DNA from: Dirofilaria immitis
Lineage: Eukaryota; Nematoda; Chromadorea; Rhabditida; Onchocercidae
Length of the DNA: 64,000 nt
Reading direction: 5' to 3'
Assembly (NCBI GenBank): GCA_024305405.1
Contig: JAKNDB010000109.1
Coordinates: forward strand, 5,704,001 to 5,768,000
Every line of letters begins with the position of its first letter. Positions within the stretch are counted from its first letter, which is position 1. The notes under the pieces were generated by a model that saw only the letters and a program-made list of their open reading frames with translations, ran no database searches and had not been told where the DNA came from. Of the stretch, positions 40,501 through 53,765 are shown piece after piece. Both the position numbers and the translations under genes were made by a program.

Positions 40501-41246
40501 GTTGTATCTTCAAAGTTTGTGTGACCTTCCCATGTTAATTTTACTAATTTCCTGTCTGTGTTATCTTTTACAAAAATGGAGTAATTTATATTAATTTGTT
40601 AAATGATATTTAGGAAATTATTAATATGAAGTAAATGTATTGATTTCAAATGGAAAAGATATGATATTTTATAGGTTGGTATAACAGCCTCACAAATTAT
40701 AGCATTTCTGCGTACAAATGCTCATCCAACAACTTTGACTATAACAACTGAATACGGCGGAGTAATGCAGAGTTTACCCATAACTGTTGCCGATCAGATA
40801 CGACTTTGGGAAGACGAAAGGCGACGTTTGATATTTTGCAATGCTGCAATTTATTCCTCATTTGAATCTGAAAGCGAATATTTGGGTTTGAAAGAATACG
40901 TCAGTTCCCAAGGTATGCATATTTTAAGGCCATTTACATAGTTTTTTCGTACCTTACTTTTTTAGAAGGCCGTTTGCATGGTTTTTCGTACCATACTTCC
41001 TGTAAATAGGTAGAAATTTTTATTCGTTTTGGATTCATCTTTATTTAAATAGAGATTTCTTGCTCCAACAATTTTTTCCAAGCGAAATATTGGAACTGTA
41101 CCAAAATTTTTTTAATATGTTTGAATTTGGTTTTAGCTATCTTACTGTGGTATGATGATGTACAAAAGTTGGTAGTTATTACAGAAGAAGGGCATGAAAG
41201 TGTGAAAGCGTGGTGGAAAATGAAAGCCAGTAAAAATGGTTCTTAA
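37585..41246 (+). CDS. GTF2H4: TFIIH subunit 4 (p52/Tfb2)
   Basis: GTF2H4/p52 is a core TFIIH subunit that anchors and stimulates the XPB translocase in transcription initiation and nucleotide excision repair. Nine exons: 37585-37760, 38613-38721, 39023-39271, 39583-39730, 39867-40048, 40154-40336, 40435-40492, 40675-40912, 41137-41246. Family landmarks in order: [133 protein letters not shown], and the C-terminal [16 protein letters not shown]. About 484 residues against 462 in human. Frame breaks at A-run 39142-39147 and at 39988-39989 close when one A is restored. Intron 4 appears to begin with GC at 39731. Confidence 0.94.
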
Positions 41247-44200
41247 ATTGAGCTTTTCCTTGTGATTGCATGGCATTACCAGTATTAGTTGGTGTAGTGT
41301 TATATAACATGATATGCAGGTTATCGTGTCTAAAATTCCAGATATCATATTTTTCATATGAAACTTGAATATCACATGAAGTAGTAAGTTTAAAAAATCT
41401 TTTATGTATATATCAGCTTGCTATTAATAGAATTGTAACGTCCCATTATCTCTAGCTTGTGGAAAATTATTTTATTGCTAATTTTAATGAATGGACAGTT
41501 TTGGTTCGGGGATCAGACCTCGTAAAACATCTAGAATCTTTATATTCGCTCATTATTTGTTACTTGATTCTCTTGTGGATTTTATTTGGCTCTATATCTT
41601 GAACAGCTCCCTCTTGTCGCAAAATGCAGAATTCTATAGCGCTGTAGCAATTATTAGGATGTAGAAATTGAAGTCTTCCTTTTCAGTAAAAACATCGTAT
41701 ACAGATCATAGATTTTTCGTAGATATTGCTGGAGTTTGGTTGGGAAATTTTGATTACTCGATTTAAAAGACGTTATCGTGAAGATTTTTTCGTTTGATTT
41801 GTTTCACAGACAATAATAATTATAAGAATTTATTCTCCGCAGGAATGCAATATGATAATTCAGTGAGGAAGATTTCTTCTTGATTATCCAATAATCGTTT
41901 CTAAGTTTAGCTGGGAGTTGATGAGGAATTGGGTTTTGATCAAGGATTGGTAGAATCGTTTAGAAGAGGAAGCTGATGATCAGACAACCTGAGTAATTGA
42001 TCTCCGTTTTTAATGCACACTGTATGTCCTTTTTGGGACTTTTTTTATTTACCCTTCGGTCTTGGTAAGCATTTGATGTAACAGATAATTTGATACATGA
42101 ACAAAGAAGTTACAAAATCATTACATAAGCAAAGAATCATGTATTCATTTGATAAATGAAACTAATTGCAACAATGAATTATATAGACATACAATGGAAC
42201 GGTTAATCCCTTTCTTAAGAGATGAAATCGAGAGTACAAAGATACTGCTTGATGTTAATATAAAAATTTCTATAACACTTATTTCAAAATGCAAAAGTAC
42301 CTTGGTTATAGAGATGTTTTAAAGCTTACGAATTATTCCGGTCTTTCCAACAGGCATTGAGAAAATGCGAAATGACCTAGTTTAGAGATTGAAGAGGTGA
42401 CAGAGGTAATACTGGAGTACTAATAATGTTGGTGACATATTTTCAACTTAAACAAACTGGGTATTTCGATGATTGCTTCTGGTTGAATTTCTCCTTAATG
42501 TATTGTTTCCGTTTTTTGCTGCAAATTTCGGTAATTTTTTCGTCAAGGTGTTTTACTTTCAGATCATGTATCCTAATTTTTAGATCTTATGATTTTTCCG
42601 ACGAAATTATGCATATATCTTTTGTTGATATTTTATCTTTTATTTTTTTCATTTTTCTTGCATGATGTTAATTATTCTAATGTTGATCTCAGTGCTCAAT
42701 GAATTGTCTACATACATCTATTACTTCTTAGGAAATGTAATTTATGCGTTATGTGTTAGAAATTGCAATGCTGGCAACATGAAATAAAGCTACAGTACTG
42801 ATTCATCAAAAATATATCTAAATGATAAAGATACGACTAAGAATCTCGTATCAAATATCAATTCAAATTTTATTTTTAAATGTTAATGAAACTTATGGGT
42901 CACAGAATTAGATTGAAAAGAGTCACATGGGAATGAAATAGTTTCTCCCTTTGCTAAAATTTCTGCATAGAAGTGAATAAATCAAGCAACATTTTCGGCG
43001 ATAAATTATCATGAATAAAATTGATTGTAATCTACTTCTTACATATTATATTGTATTATTAATTTTCCGGAAATCAGTTCAGAATTTGTACAAGTGCTAA
43101 TAAAATTATCAAAACTCCCCATTTGCTTGAGATATGTTTGTTTATCTCTGGCTTATTCTGTACGTTAATTTTATGATGAAATATATCTCCTGCAACATTT
43201 AATTTTGTAGCTATTAGTGGCAAGCTGTTCGTCTAGGAAAAGTTGACTGTTTATCTGTTCAATATTCCATCCCTTCTTTTGTATACATAAAACTAAACAT
43301 ATGAAAATTAATCAATTATGAAACAGCCCTCTAAAGCTTGAGTAATGCCGTGCTGGAATGAAAAAATGCAGTCTTAGTTTTTATCATATGAAATTCGAAG
43401 CATTTCGCACTTTTTTTACTTGCCTTTTCATTTACCAGTTTTTTGTCTTGCAACATATTTTCTTTAAAATTGAAATATAAAGTCTTGTTTTATTTGATCA
43501 AATTGTATATGCCTTGATGCAAACGAAAAGCGCATCTTTATTTTAAATTTTAAAAGCAAACTAAATTAATCATAAAATTCAGTTGAGATACATATTTTAC
43601 CGACGAAAAGGGAATGCCGACGGCATTTTGATTAAAGAATTGTGTTTCAACCTTCGTTTTCATTATTCTTATTTCATTTCATTTTTATTTCATCCAACAT
43701 TTGAAAAAAGTCATGCCTTACCTTGTTATAGGGAATCGCTATTAAGACTTTTACAACAAATTTGATATAATCTGAATTGAGCAGTTAATTCCGGTTCCAC
43801 AGAAGTATTTATGGAAATTTTTGTTTATGTAAAACATTGAAATTATAGAAAGCGCAAAGGACACACGAAGCTTTTTGCTAGCGATCATACAATGCATTTG
43901 CATTTCGATCTACTTGATTTCCAATAAACGTAATAATTTTTGGAAGAAATGACTAAACAGCATAATTGGAATTTTTCAAGACGACGAATAAGTAAACTTT
44001 ATATAATTTCTTCTTTTCACGAGTTTTGCAGAACTATAAGGCATCCTATGAAGTATGGAAACATTAAATATCAATGTTTTTGTTTATTAAATTTTTAGCC
44101 TTCAAATTTTTCCTTCGGTATTGCTATCCTTAATTGTAGAAGAGTGTGATTTATTTTCAAAACGAACAAAATAAATAGAATTAGCATCTATTGATACCTT

Positions 44201-45237
44201 AGTGAATCGATTTTAATAGCACTTGATATCTACTTCACGTTCATATTAGAAGTGAATTGTTTATTAGTGTTTAACTAGTGATTGGTTGATATTATTCATT
44301 TATCACTTTTTATCCATTATTCATTATTCACTGTATTTTCTTAGAGCTTTCTGACCAATCAAAATTGCACAACGTAATGTAGATTTTTTTCTTTTTTTGT
44401 TGGGAATTTTTAATGGTTTGTCAAACAGAGAAGAAAAATTCGATAAGAGAGATTTGTGAGCGAATTTCCTATGTTCCGCGCACTGCCGAAGTTGTAGAAT
44501 AGGCGATAAAAATCAATTCTTATACATCTTTTTCCACAATTAAAAGATTAATAAATATACAGGAATTTCATCCATCCATTAACGAATAACATCCAATAAA
44601 TTTTATGAAAAAAATTGTATTCATTTCACTCCTCGAAAAATCATTACCCGAATAATTCAACATTTAGAAATTTATATTGTCAAGGAAAAACTGAAATTGT
44701 TTATTAAACCAGTGACAATTTTTGACATACTAACCTATCTCTAACTTTGATTTGTAGAAGACAAGTTTCTATTATAGCATCATAATAAAAATCAGAAAAA
44801 TCATCAATATGAAGTGTGTAAGTTGTAATGATCAGATTCAACCACAATTAATTTGGAAAAATTTTTTCTTAGTGAAAAGAAAACCAAAGCTCTGTCTTTC
44901 ACTTTTGTAAAATCAAATTATCTTCCCCATGCCGCTAAATCCTATATACAAGATAAGAAAAAATCAGATTTATTGCTATCCTCTATCATTTGATTAAAAC
45001 TTTGTGACATTATTTTGTGTAACAACCCTCTATTCATTTACAAAGGATTCCTTTCTTCATGATTTTTGCATCTTCATTCTTGGTGATGCTATTCAAATAT
45101 AGAAAGTGTGATAAAACCGGGAGAAAGTTTAGGTATGATTGAAGATACAACAGAGTATAAAAGAACATAATTTTCATGTCTGAATTCAATTAATCACAAT
45201 TTATATTATAAAGTTATAAATCTAATTACAGATAAAA

Positions 45238-45266
45238 TGCAGTGATTGATAGAATAAATCACTGCA
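45238..45266. repeat. 10-bp inverted repeat
   Basis: Arms TGCAGTGATT (45238-45247) and its exact complement (45257-45266) around a nine-base spacer. There is no gene context. It could be chance or a regulatory palindrome. Confidence 0.6.
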
Positions 45267-48171
45267 GTACAAAATGAATGACAACTGAAGTTATAAATTT
45301 TGGAGCAATAAGGTAAAGAAACGAATATCACTGAAAACGAAAAAAAACTGTTTCGCAAAAAGATAATCTGAAACTAAAATATATGACCTGATTTCCGCAT
45401 AGAGATGAAGAATCAATCAAAAACAGGTTAAAAATGTTTGATCAGTATAATGTTTTTTTCTACATCGTGAAATCTATTGTTTATCTTCGTCTGAGAATTT
45501 ATCTCATCAATTAATAAAAATCTCATTCATTTCTTTTTTTTTATGGAGCTCGTCTTTAATCAAGATTTAGAAACAATTTCTATGTCATCTGTATTATGCA
45601 ACAAAGTTAATTTCCTCCGAGTACATAATAATGTACGCGATCACATATAGTTGTTCCTTGTAGCTCAGGCTGTCTTACAAAGGTGATGGTTATCGGAGTT
45701 ATGGCTGTTGATCCAATCACTCTATTTGGAGTTAAAGCTTATTCAAAGAAGTTATGATATAATCTTGTTGAAGATGGCATTTGTGAACCTTTAAAATACA
45801 AACGAAACTCCATAAAAGCAGATAGCTTTGAGAAGGAAAAAAAGAAATACCAAGGATTAATTACCTAAGTGAAAATGAAGTAGAATTTGAAAAGGCAGTA
45901 ATTCTATTCACAAACTTAGAACTAAATATAATCAACGCAGAAAAATGCTCTTCTGTTTCTATTATACACAATGTCTTATATGCATTATCTTTTAGCATTC
46001 CAAAAGGAATAATTAGAAATTGAACTGTGGATTAGCCTAGCAATCACGTAATTGTAACTGCTAAGAAGTAAAGCTTATATAGATCAAATGAGGTTTTACT
46101 TCTTGGGGATTAAGATCTGTTGCTTAATAAGAAGGAATCCCTGTCGCACAAAACATTTTTAAAGTGATATTATTGATTATTATCTTGCACTTCACTCAAA
46201 AAATGAACTTTCAAAGTGCGCTGAATAACTCAAACAAACACTACCTGCTAGACTGATCTTACCCGAAACATCACTTTCATCCACTGACTGATTCATTATA
46301 GAAACTTAAGTTATATTAAGAAAATAAAGTTTCTCAAATAGCAAAATTAGGATAAGAGCGCCTTGGCAAGCGGTTAGGAATAAAATGCATTGACAATCTA
46401 AACTCAAACTTTGTTACAACATCTTAATTGGATCGGAAATCAATCGAAGTTTAAGGCGTTTGCCATTGCTTACTGTAGAATCTTTTTTGATCTGCTGTAT
46501 TCTTCTAAATGCATCTATAATTGAATAAAAATTTGAGATTTATCTATATATTGAAGTATGGAACAGCCCACACTTGTTTTCATTATAGCAAGTGGCTGAG
46601 CATTCCGGAAAAAAGAAATTCAAAATGAAGTCTTAAATTAATCTATTAAAGAGTCTTTGTGAATTCACTCCCATTATCATCTAGTTTAAAACTTTATATT
46701 ATCGTTATTACCATTATTCCATAATAAATTTTCTACGTCGCTTTTTCTACTTTTTTAATCAGCTACTGTCCTAGTCAGGTATAACCGAACATTGATTGTA
46801 ATATATCTTATTTCTGCTTTAATTTATACAGGATCATATCCCGAACAGTTTTAAATTTTGCTAATAATTAAATTTCCAAATTTTTTTTGCAAATCACCAA
46901 AAGATGGGAGGCTAAAATTTTCCAGTATATCATCGAAAGTACTTGAAATTTTTCCTACTGGTTTCCTTGATTGATATTTTGTTTATGATTTTATAATTTC
47001 ATACATCGTATATAACTGCACGAAGGAACTTGCTGTCGGTAGCACTATCTTTTTTCCAAGGATGCAGAGATGAAGGAAGGGAAAGTATGTTGTAATGATT
47101 TATAGGGTCACGGTAGAGAATAGATGGCATTTCTACAAGGTCATCGATTTGAAATTACATAATAAAAATAAACGAAGGATGCAAAAGAATTTTAACACAA
47201 GAAATTAAATTTGAAAAATCCATCTTATTATAAGTTAGATGGACTTTCACTGACAATTGAACGAACTACTTGATCTTTTGTAATCAAATTCTCTTTCATT
47301 TGCTCTTGTAAGATTAGTTTTAATTTTCTTTTTCTCTTGTTTTAACTTGATCAGTATCACTGTTCGAAGATGTTGAGCATATTAATAGAAATAAAAAAAT
47401 TGTCCGCAGGAAATTTTGGGAAATTTTTCTGTTTTTGAATATAACAAATAAATCGTACTTTCTACTGCTCGGATATTTTCAAAATGAAATGAATCGGATT
47501 GATTAATGAAAAATTTTGCAATTGCTAGGAATGATGGTAGTAGATATTCACTATGGTTTATTAACTAATTTGGCGTCCTATTGTTTACTTTATCTTTTGT
47601 TATACATGAAAGTTGTGCATCTTTAAAAGACAAAATAAGCTTAATGAAAAAATGGATTTTACTCAAGTTTCAGAAGCATACCTTAAATTTGATTGTATGA
47701 CCCAGTTACAATATAATTATTTCTTGATGGAGAATTAAATAATTTGAACGACCAAAACTTACTCATTTTCCTTTTTGGTGCGTCACAATCAATTTTAAAA
47801 GCTGGGAACCATAACATCAAAATGGCGAAAGGAATATTAATGAAAAATAAAATTACTTATCACTTTCAACCAGACATCTTGAATTAATTTGGATTGAAGT
47901 TCTATAAATGCGAATGATAATCAAGCAAGAAAAAAAGGAAGTTCAAAAACAATGAAAAGAAATGAGTTTGTTTAAAAAAATTTATATATTCGGGCAAACA
48001 GAATTTACTTTTCAGGAGAAGTATTATTTATTACTGGAGTTTATTTATTTATTTTTTTTTTTGAAAAACGGTATTAATTTGATTTTTTGAAAAAATTGCA
48101 AGTAAAAATGAACATACAACGGTAATCTTCATTTTCATCTCTAACTTTTAATTATCGAATAACGTCTCTTT

Positions 48172-48489
48172 TTGCCCACTATCCAAATGAAATTTACAAG
48201 TAACAATAAAAATGTTTGCTATGATTTTCAGAATTTTTATGACAGTGTAGTGAAAGCTATTTTAAATTCGAACTTTCCAAATTTTGCAAGACTTCTGGTT
48301 TATATTGAACTACTTTTACTAATTATTATCACATTTTACATTTGTAATCTGGAAAATTATAAATTACCTTTTCGCCTCACTGATTGTTCATTAAAACTAA
48401 AGATTTTGAAAATGATGAAATTTTTTTCAAAAAATAAACCTTTAAAAACTAGGATAATTGCTCTCACTGCAATACTTGATGATTCGTAG
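48172..48489 (+). CDS. Doubtful ORF with one hydrophobic segment
   Basis: An open frame of 105 codons opening with TTG; the first ATG is at the sixth codon. Its only feature is a strongly hydrophobic stretch, YIELLLLIIITFYICNL, followed by a lysine-rich tail. No splice sites or homologous motifs are visible. It may be a chance frame in low-complexity DNA. Confidence 0.15.
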   Translation: MPTIQMKFTSNNKNVCYDFQNFYDSVVKAILNSNFPNFARLLVYIELLLLIIITFYICNLENYKLPFRLTDCSLKLKILKMMKFFSKNKPLKTRIIALTAILDDS

Positions 48490-50079
48490 TGAATGCATCA
48501 AACGATGAAAATTTAAAGTCAGAGAGGAATGGAGTGCCAAGTTGTGGCAAACTTCCCTCTCCCTTTTTATTTGCTCACGGTCCCTTTTCCCTAGACCACA
48601 ATATTTATGTAAAAAAGCATGTGCAACAAAACATGTGTTATGTACAGATGCTTCTCATTTGTGTTATGTGAAGAAGGAAATTTTAGTGCGAAATGGCAAA
48701 ATAGCTAATTAGAAACCAGTTTGACTATTTGATGGCATTGGAAAACGAAACATTCGAATAAATTAAAAGAAACAGATAAGAAATAAATATCTATACGATC
48801 CGAAATGAACTGGTTTCGTCATAACATTTCTTTCCCATCAACAGTTTGAAATTTTTCCCAACTTTTTTTCCACAATTATACAACAAAAAATAATTTCAAA
48901 AACTGAAAACTTATGACTGTGCAGTTCAATAATTAATTAAGATTTCATGGATTTTTCTTCTCTGTCGAAATAGAAAAATTGATGCACGACCATGCCCGTA
49001 TATTTTTATACTAGTTTGCTTAATTTACTATATTTTTAATTCATTTAATAGTATATTTTAATTCATTTAATATTAAAAAAAAACTATGATTTTTATTAAA
49101 TTTGGTGAGCAAATTCTTAGAGTCAGCATGAACTCATATATTCAATCTTCAATTGTAACAGCATAAAATCTAAAATTCCTAGTAGTTTCATTAAATAAAA
49201 AGTCAAAGTTCGATATGCGCTCGGATCTACTAATCTTATTTAGGAGTTCCAGTTAATAAAAGCTAATTACGATGCATGTTTCTTTTGCATTATTTTGCGT
49301 CACTTTGATTGCAAGAAGCATAGATGAGAAGACATTTTCGATGAACTATTGATAACTGCTAGCAGTTTATTTTTGCAAAGGAAAATTTATTCATTGCTGA
49401 ATAGAGGAAATGGTTGCTATCACAACTATCACAACAACTAAACTGACTACCTAATTTTTTACACCAAAATCAATGATAATTGTGACAGCGGTTCATTCAA
49501 TGATAATTTGTGATATAATTGTGATAAAGAATTCAAAAATGCACAAATAATTATGTAAATATTTACTGTTCTTTTATTTATATATTTAATGCGCGTGATG
49601 TCGTTAGATCATAAAAACACAATATGCTATCTCAGGATCTTACCAGTTGACATTTCCGTATCAAATTTGCCGAGATATTACTAAGCGATAACTACAGCAC
49701 CGAAATGCCAAGCAGCCACACCTGTTCCAGCATGCTGCCATTATGTAGCTTGTCCTTTCCTTTATGTTCACCACTGCGCCACATCAGCAGTGAGTGTATG
49801 CATACAATGGTGACACATCAAAGACATACAACATGAAGAAAGACTGTTTGCTGGCTGAGGGTGACCCGCCGACTAATTAACCAGTTTTCAAAACGGATCA
49901 GTACTTTTATGTTCCCATCTTCAAAATTTGAAAAAAAAGAGGATCGAATGAGTCGAGGCGGGCTTGGTTATTTCAGTTTCCGGTAGAAAGTGGGAGGACT
50001 CTAAAGTGAAGAAGAATGAATTGTCAGCTAGATCTTTCGGAGCAGAGAGCAAAAGATAAACAAAAGAATGAAACACCGC

Positions 50080-50097
50080 TATAAAATGCTATAAAAT
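50080..50097 (+). promoter_or_regulatory. Duplicated TATA box of the collagen gene
   Basis: Two copies of TATAAAAT, at 50080-50087 and 50090-50097, ten bases apart and 39 to 56 bases upstream of the collagen ATG. Cuticle collagens are strongly expressed in moult-linked pulses and often have a TATA box. The short distance to the ATG implies a very short 5' UTR. Confidence 0.6.
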
Positions 50098-50135
50098 GGG
50101 GTAGTTGAAATAATCGAATAACATTCTCAAACGTC

Positions 50136-52232
50136 ATGCATGAAGCGAAAATCATCGCATTGGTTGCTGCAGTATGCAGTGCTATGGCAATTTTATCATG
50201 CGTGGTTGTGATACCGTCACTTTACAACGCTATCAATGAGGTGACTATTCCTGACTGTCACAATACTTATCTTTATTTATCCTGCTTCTCATAGAATTAG
50301 AGCAATATGAGTCCTCTTAGTGGAGTAGTATTTGTTTTCATTTTTAATCATCGCTTTAGTTCATTTCAGTTCTTCCTTAATAAAATTACGCGTTTAGTTA
50401 CGTCCATCTAAATTTTATTATAACGTAATTATAATTTATTTCGATCTTAAGGCAAAATTTTATTTCACTTTCTAAAAATATCTGAAATGCTTTTTAAAAA
50501 CATCATCTATTTGTGTTCTTTTATTTCCGCTTTTATTTTTAATGTCTTCGACACTTCCATTTTTCATTTTAAAAATCTGGTTTGTGGAAAACATCAATCT
50601 AGTATTCAATGATAAAATGCAGTTCATTGCTTGAGAATTTAAGGATTCTATCCTTTCTAAGAACCATTGCTCGCTGCATTTAATATTAATCTATCATTAG
50701 TTAAATTTGATTCAATCCAAATTTTTGAAATTATGTTAAGTTAGAAATGAATAACGCTGAAACTTTAAGTCTTTAAAAACTTGAAGCTACTGATTCAAAA
50801 TTTATTTTCGCTGTAATATAAAAAAATAAAAATTACTTTGGTTGCAGTAAATAGATTGCAATAGAAGAAGTACTTATTGGTAAATGAAAAACTGTTATTA
50901 CAGTGAATGTTTTTGCGACTCGTGAAAAGTTTTTTCATGATATTGACAATTTAAAAAAAAGTCTTTCAGATCTTCGCATTTTTCATTTTGCCGTAAAAAA
51001 TTGAAAAGACCAGAGATTTCCGATATTGCAGCTGAGAGAAATTACTGACATCGATGTCTAGATTTAAATTATTAAAATTTAAAACACTTATTTCCAATTT
51101 AAAAAACAATACTTTTTATAAAGGACAGAATATGAAAAGGTGTGGCACTAATTAGTAGTTTCTCACTATCTGATTCAGATAATTTGCTATGTTCACTTCC
51201 CTTTCACTTAGAATTTTACCGAAAAGCTGGCTCGAGATTGCTCTAGTTCCAGCCCATTAGGTAGATCTTAAGAATGTAGAGTTAAAGAAGCATTTGTTTT
51301 GACAGGTACATGACGCAGTGATAGATGGTGTACAAGTTTTTCGTGTCGAGACCGATTCGGCATGGACCGAGCTTATGGATGTACAAATCAGTGTGACACC
51401 ACCGAGTAAACCACGTGAAAACCCCTTTAAAAGCATTTTCCGTAAAAAAGACAAGATTTTTCTGGTTTGCCTGATTACTGCCACTGTGAACCGATCAAGA
51501 TCACTTGCCCTCCGGGACCACCTGGTCCAGCTGGTGAACCCGGAAAGGATGGTCGTAAGTTTTCTGTATCATTACAAATTCAAATTCTATTTAGATATAA
51601 GCTTTTTTCACTTCACTTTTAAGTATTAACTAGCCACTTTTTTCTTTCACATTTTTAATAAAATCTGATATTTATTTGGACTATTTACAGCACCTGGGCC
51701 ACCTGGGCCTCCGGGAGAAGATAACACAGTAACATATGCACCGGTGACATGTCCTCCTGCTGACACTTCTTGTATCAAGTGTCCAGCAGGTCCAGCTGGA
51801 CCACCAGGACCGGATGGTGAGTCAGGACCAGCAGGACCCGATGGCCCACCGGGACTGCCAGGACAAGCAGGAAGCGAGGGTAAAGCTGGAGCACCAGGAC
51901 CAATTGGTGACGCAGGTAAACCAGGACCAATGGGACCACCTGGTGAAGCAGGACCACCCGGGAAAGACGGAGAAAAGGGAAAAGGTGCACCAGGACCTCA
52001 AGGACCGTCTGGACCACCGGGACCACCTGGTCTCGCTGGTCCGGATGGTGAGAAAGGGGCAGATGGACAACCAGGTCCTACGGGACCACCTGGTCCTCCA
52101 GGAAAAGATGGAAATGCCGGAGCAGAAGGAAAACCTGGATTACCTGGTAGTCCTGGCCTTCCAGGAAATGATGCAGCATATTGTCCCTGTCCACCACGTT
52201 CTGCTGTATTCATCAGTCGTTTCACTCAATAG
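50136..52232 (+). CDS. Cuticle collagen
   Basis: Secreted nematode cuticle collagen. Exons: 50136-50240, 51306-51554, 51691-52232; about 298 residues. The N-terminus [20 protein letters not shown] is a signal-anchor-like hydrophobic segment, followed by [12 protein letters not shown] and the non-collagenous region. The sequence FRKKRQ, if one A is restored in the run at 51444-51449, gives the RxxR subtilisin-type processing site typical of these proteins. Short Gly-X-Y blocks are flanked by cysteine clusters: YCHCEP...C before the first block, then [11 protein letters not shown], and YCPCPP near the end. The main Gly-X-Y domain has one interruption (GEKGKGAPG). The short C-terminal tail is [10 protein letters not shown]. 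Cysteines form inter-chain disulphides and lysines or tyrosines allow cross-linking. I cannot assign it to a numbered C. elegans collagen. Confidence 0.93.
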
Positions 52233-52267
52233 TGAAAAATTTCTAAAATTATTTTCAAGAAGTGCGT

Positions 52268-52273
52268 AATAAA
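52268..52273 (+). terminator. Polyadenylation signal of the collagen gene
   Basis: AATAAA lies 36 bases after the collagen stop codon, with a second AATAAA about 55 bases further on. The short 3' UTR fits a highly expressed cuticle collagen. Confidence 0.5.
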
Positions 52274-52375
52274 ATAGGCCCAAAGTTTTCAACGCTAACC
52301 ATTGCAACCTTCTTACTCGTTGCAGTAAATAAAGGATGAATATTTACAGTATTATCGTATCAGATTTTTAAATTT

Positions 52376-52768
52376 TTGATCAGCGAATATTTAAAATTCA
52401 ATAAAGAAATGCATAAAATTTTCATGGCGTATAAAAGGCACGATAAAATGAGTTTGGTAGTCACATCACAAAAAATGGCAGCCTCATCAGATCATTGGAG
52501 AGGCGCAGGTGCAATATCATCTAGTCACTCCGTATGTCGAAATATTGTTAAAAAAGATCGAACGCAATACAAGATTTGTCTGATACCTGTTCAACGAAAA
52601 TGGCAAATTCTAAATCTGTTGAGCTGTTTAGTTTTCAAAACTTTCGGAAAGCTCATCAAAAAAAAGCGAAGAAGAATAGAATCATTCAATCCACTTGAAG
52701 CGCCATATTCTTGTATTATATACGACAGTTTCGACATTTGTTTTTCTCATCCGTCGAATTTCAGATAA
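52376..52768 (+). CDS. Hypothetical single-exon ORF
   Basis: An open frame of 130 codons, 143 bases after the collagen stop. It opens with TTG; the first internal ATG leaves about 119 codons. The product would be basic, with Ser-rich and Lys-rich parts (LIKKKRRRIESF) and no signal peptide or recognisable domain. It is among the longest uninterrupted frames in the non-genic part of the window and uses G/C-containing codons more than its surroundings. It could be a small lineage-specific gene, a relic, or chance. Confidence 0.25.
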   Translation: MISEYLKFNKEMHKIFMAYKRHDKMSLVVTSQKMAASSDHWRGAGAISSSHSVCRNIVKKDRTQYKICLIPVQRKWQILNLLSCLVFKTFGKLIKKKRRRIESFNPLEAPYSCIIYDSFDICFSHPSNFR

Positions 52769-53765
52769 AATCGAATGAGTATGCAAGTTAAAAAATTGCG
52801 AATGCTGCTTACATTATGACACTGCATCAAATTCGGGAAAGCTTTATTGTTAAATATAATTTCATTATCAGACCGAGAATATGATAAGACATAGCACTTC
52901 GCGCCAATTTGATCATCAAGGCATATTTCTGATATTATCGAGCAGGAATAGCACATGCATTTTTAGTTGTATAATAAGAGTTCTAGTATTTTATTTGACA
53001 TGTTTTTTGTTGATTTTAAATTTGAAGTAGTAAGTTAAGAATGCTTGCTAGCTCTCTGAAAATAAAAAAAAAAAAAAGATCATCTCTTCCACTACAACAT
53101 TTCCGAAGATCGAAGTTTTTAAAACAGAATTCATCATTTCAAATGACTCATGTTTTTTCTAATCTTTTTCAGCCATCTAATGATTTCTTCAATAATAGCT
53201 GTTGCTACTATTGGTGACAAGTTCTATCGAATGTCTAATGGGAACTGATATTTCTGTGCAAGGAACAGTCAATCTTTAATTTGTGTTGGTGAAAAATAGA
53301 ATAAATACATCAAGGCATTGCCTGCCTAATCGGATTTGGATTTCAAATGTTTTCGAGAAATCATTTTACTATCGAACATATTTGTTGAAATTATCATAAT
53401 ACAATAAAACGATTCAAATTTAAAAACATAAAATTATTCAATTATTCCACTACCATTCTGTAAATTATTGTCATATTGTTTAAGGGTTCAGAGTTATAAA
53501 TTATGAGTTATTCAAAAGTTTTCTCAACCGAAATAAATTTAAAATTCGATCAAGTTAACTACGGAATTGATCATTCATTTTCATCCAATGAATTATCTCT
53601 TACTGAAAAATCAATAACTGTTATTCTTCGTTTTATTTTTTTCCATACTTCAACTGAACAGCTTACTATCTAAATTTATCCTGTCAAATATCGAAAAACA
53701 AATATGTTCGGTAACCAGAATAATGCGTTTGATCTCATTTACTATCAAGAGTTTATCCTAATCAT

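Larger units (their letters stand above)
41247..50078. other. Long gene-poor region
   Basis: About 8.8 kb with no gene I can support, AT-rich with many short A and T runs. Open frames worth noting are 42426-42665 (79 codons, hydrophobic) and 48172-48489 (105 codons, one hydrophobic segment). A 10-bp hairpin lies at 45238-45266. A 22-base unit containing TTTTAATTCATTTAATA is repeated twice near 49032-49073. The last kilobase, upstream of the collagen, is somewhat less AT-rich and is the likely promoter region. Confidence 0.45.
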
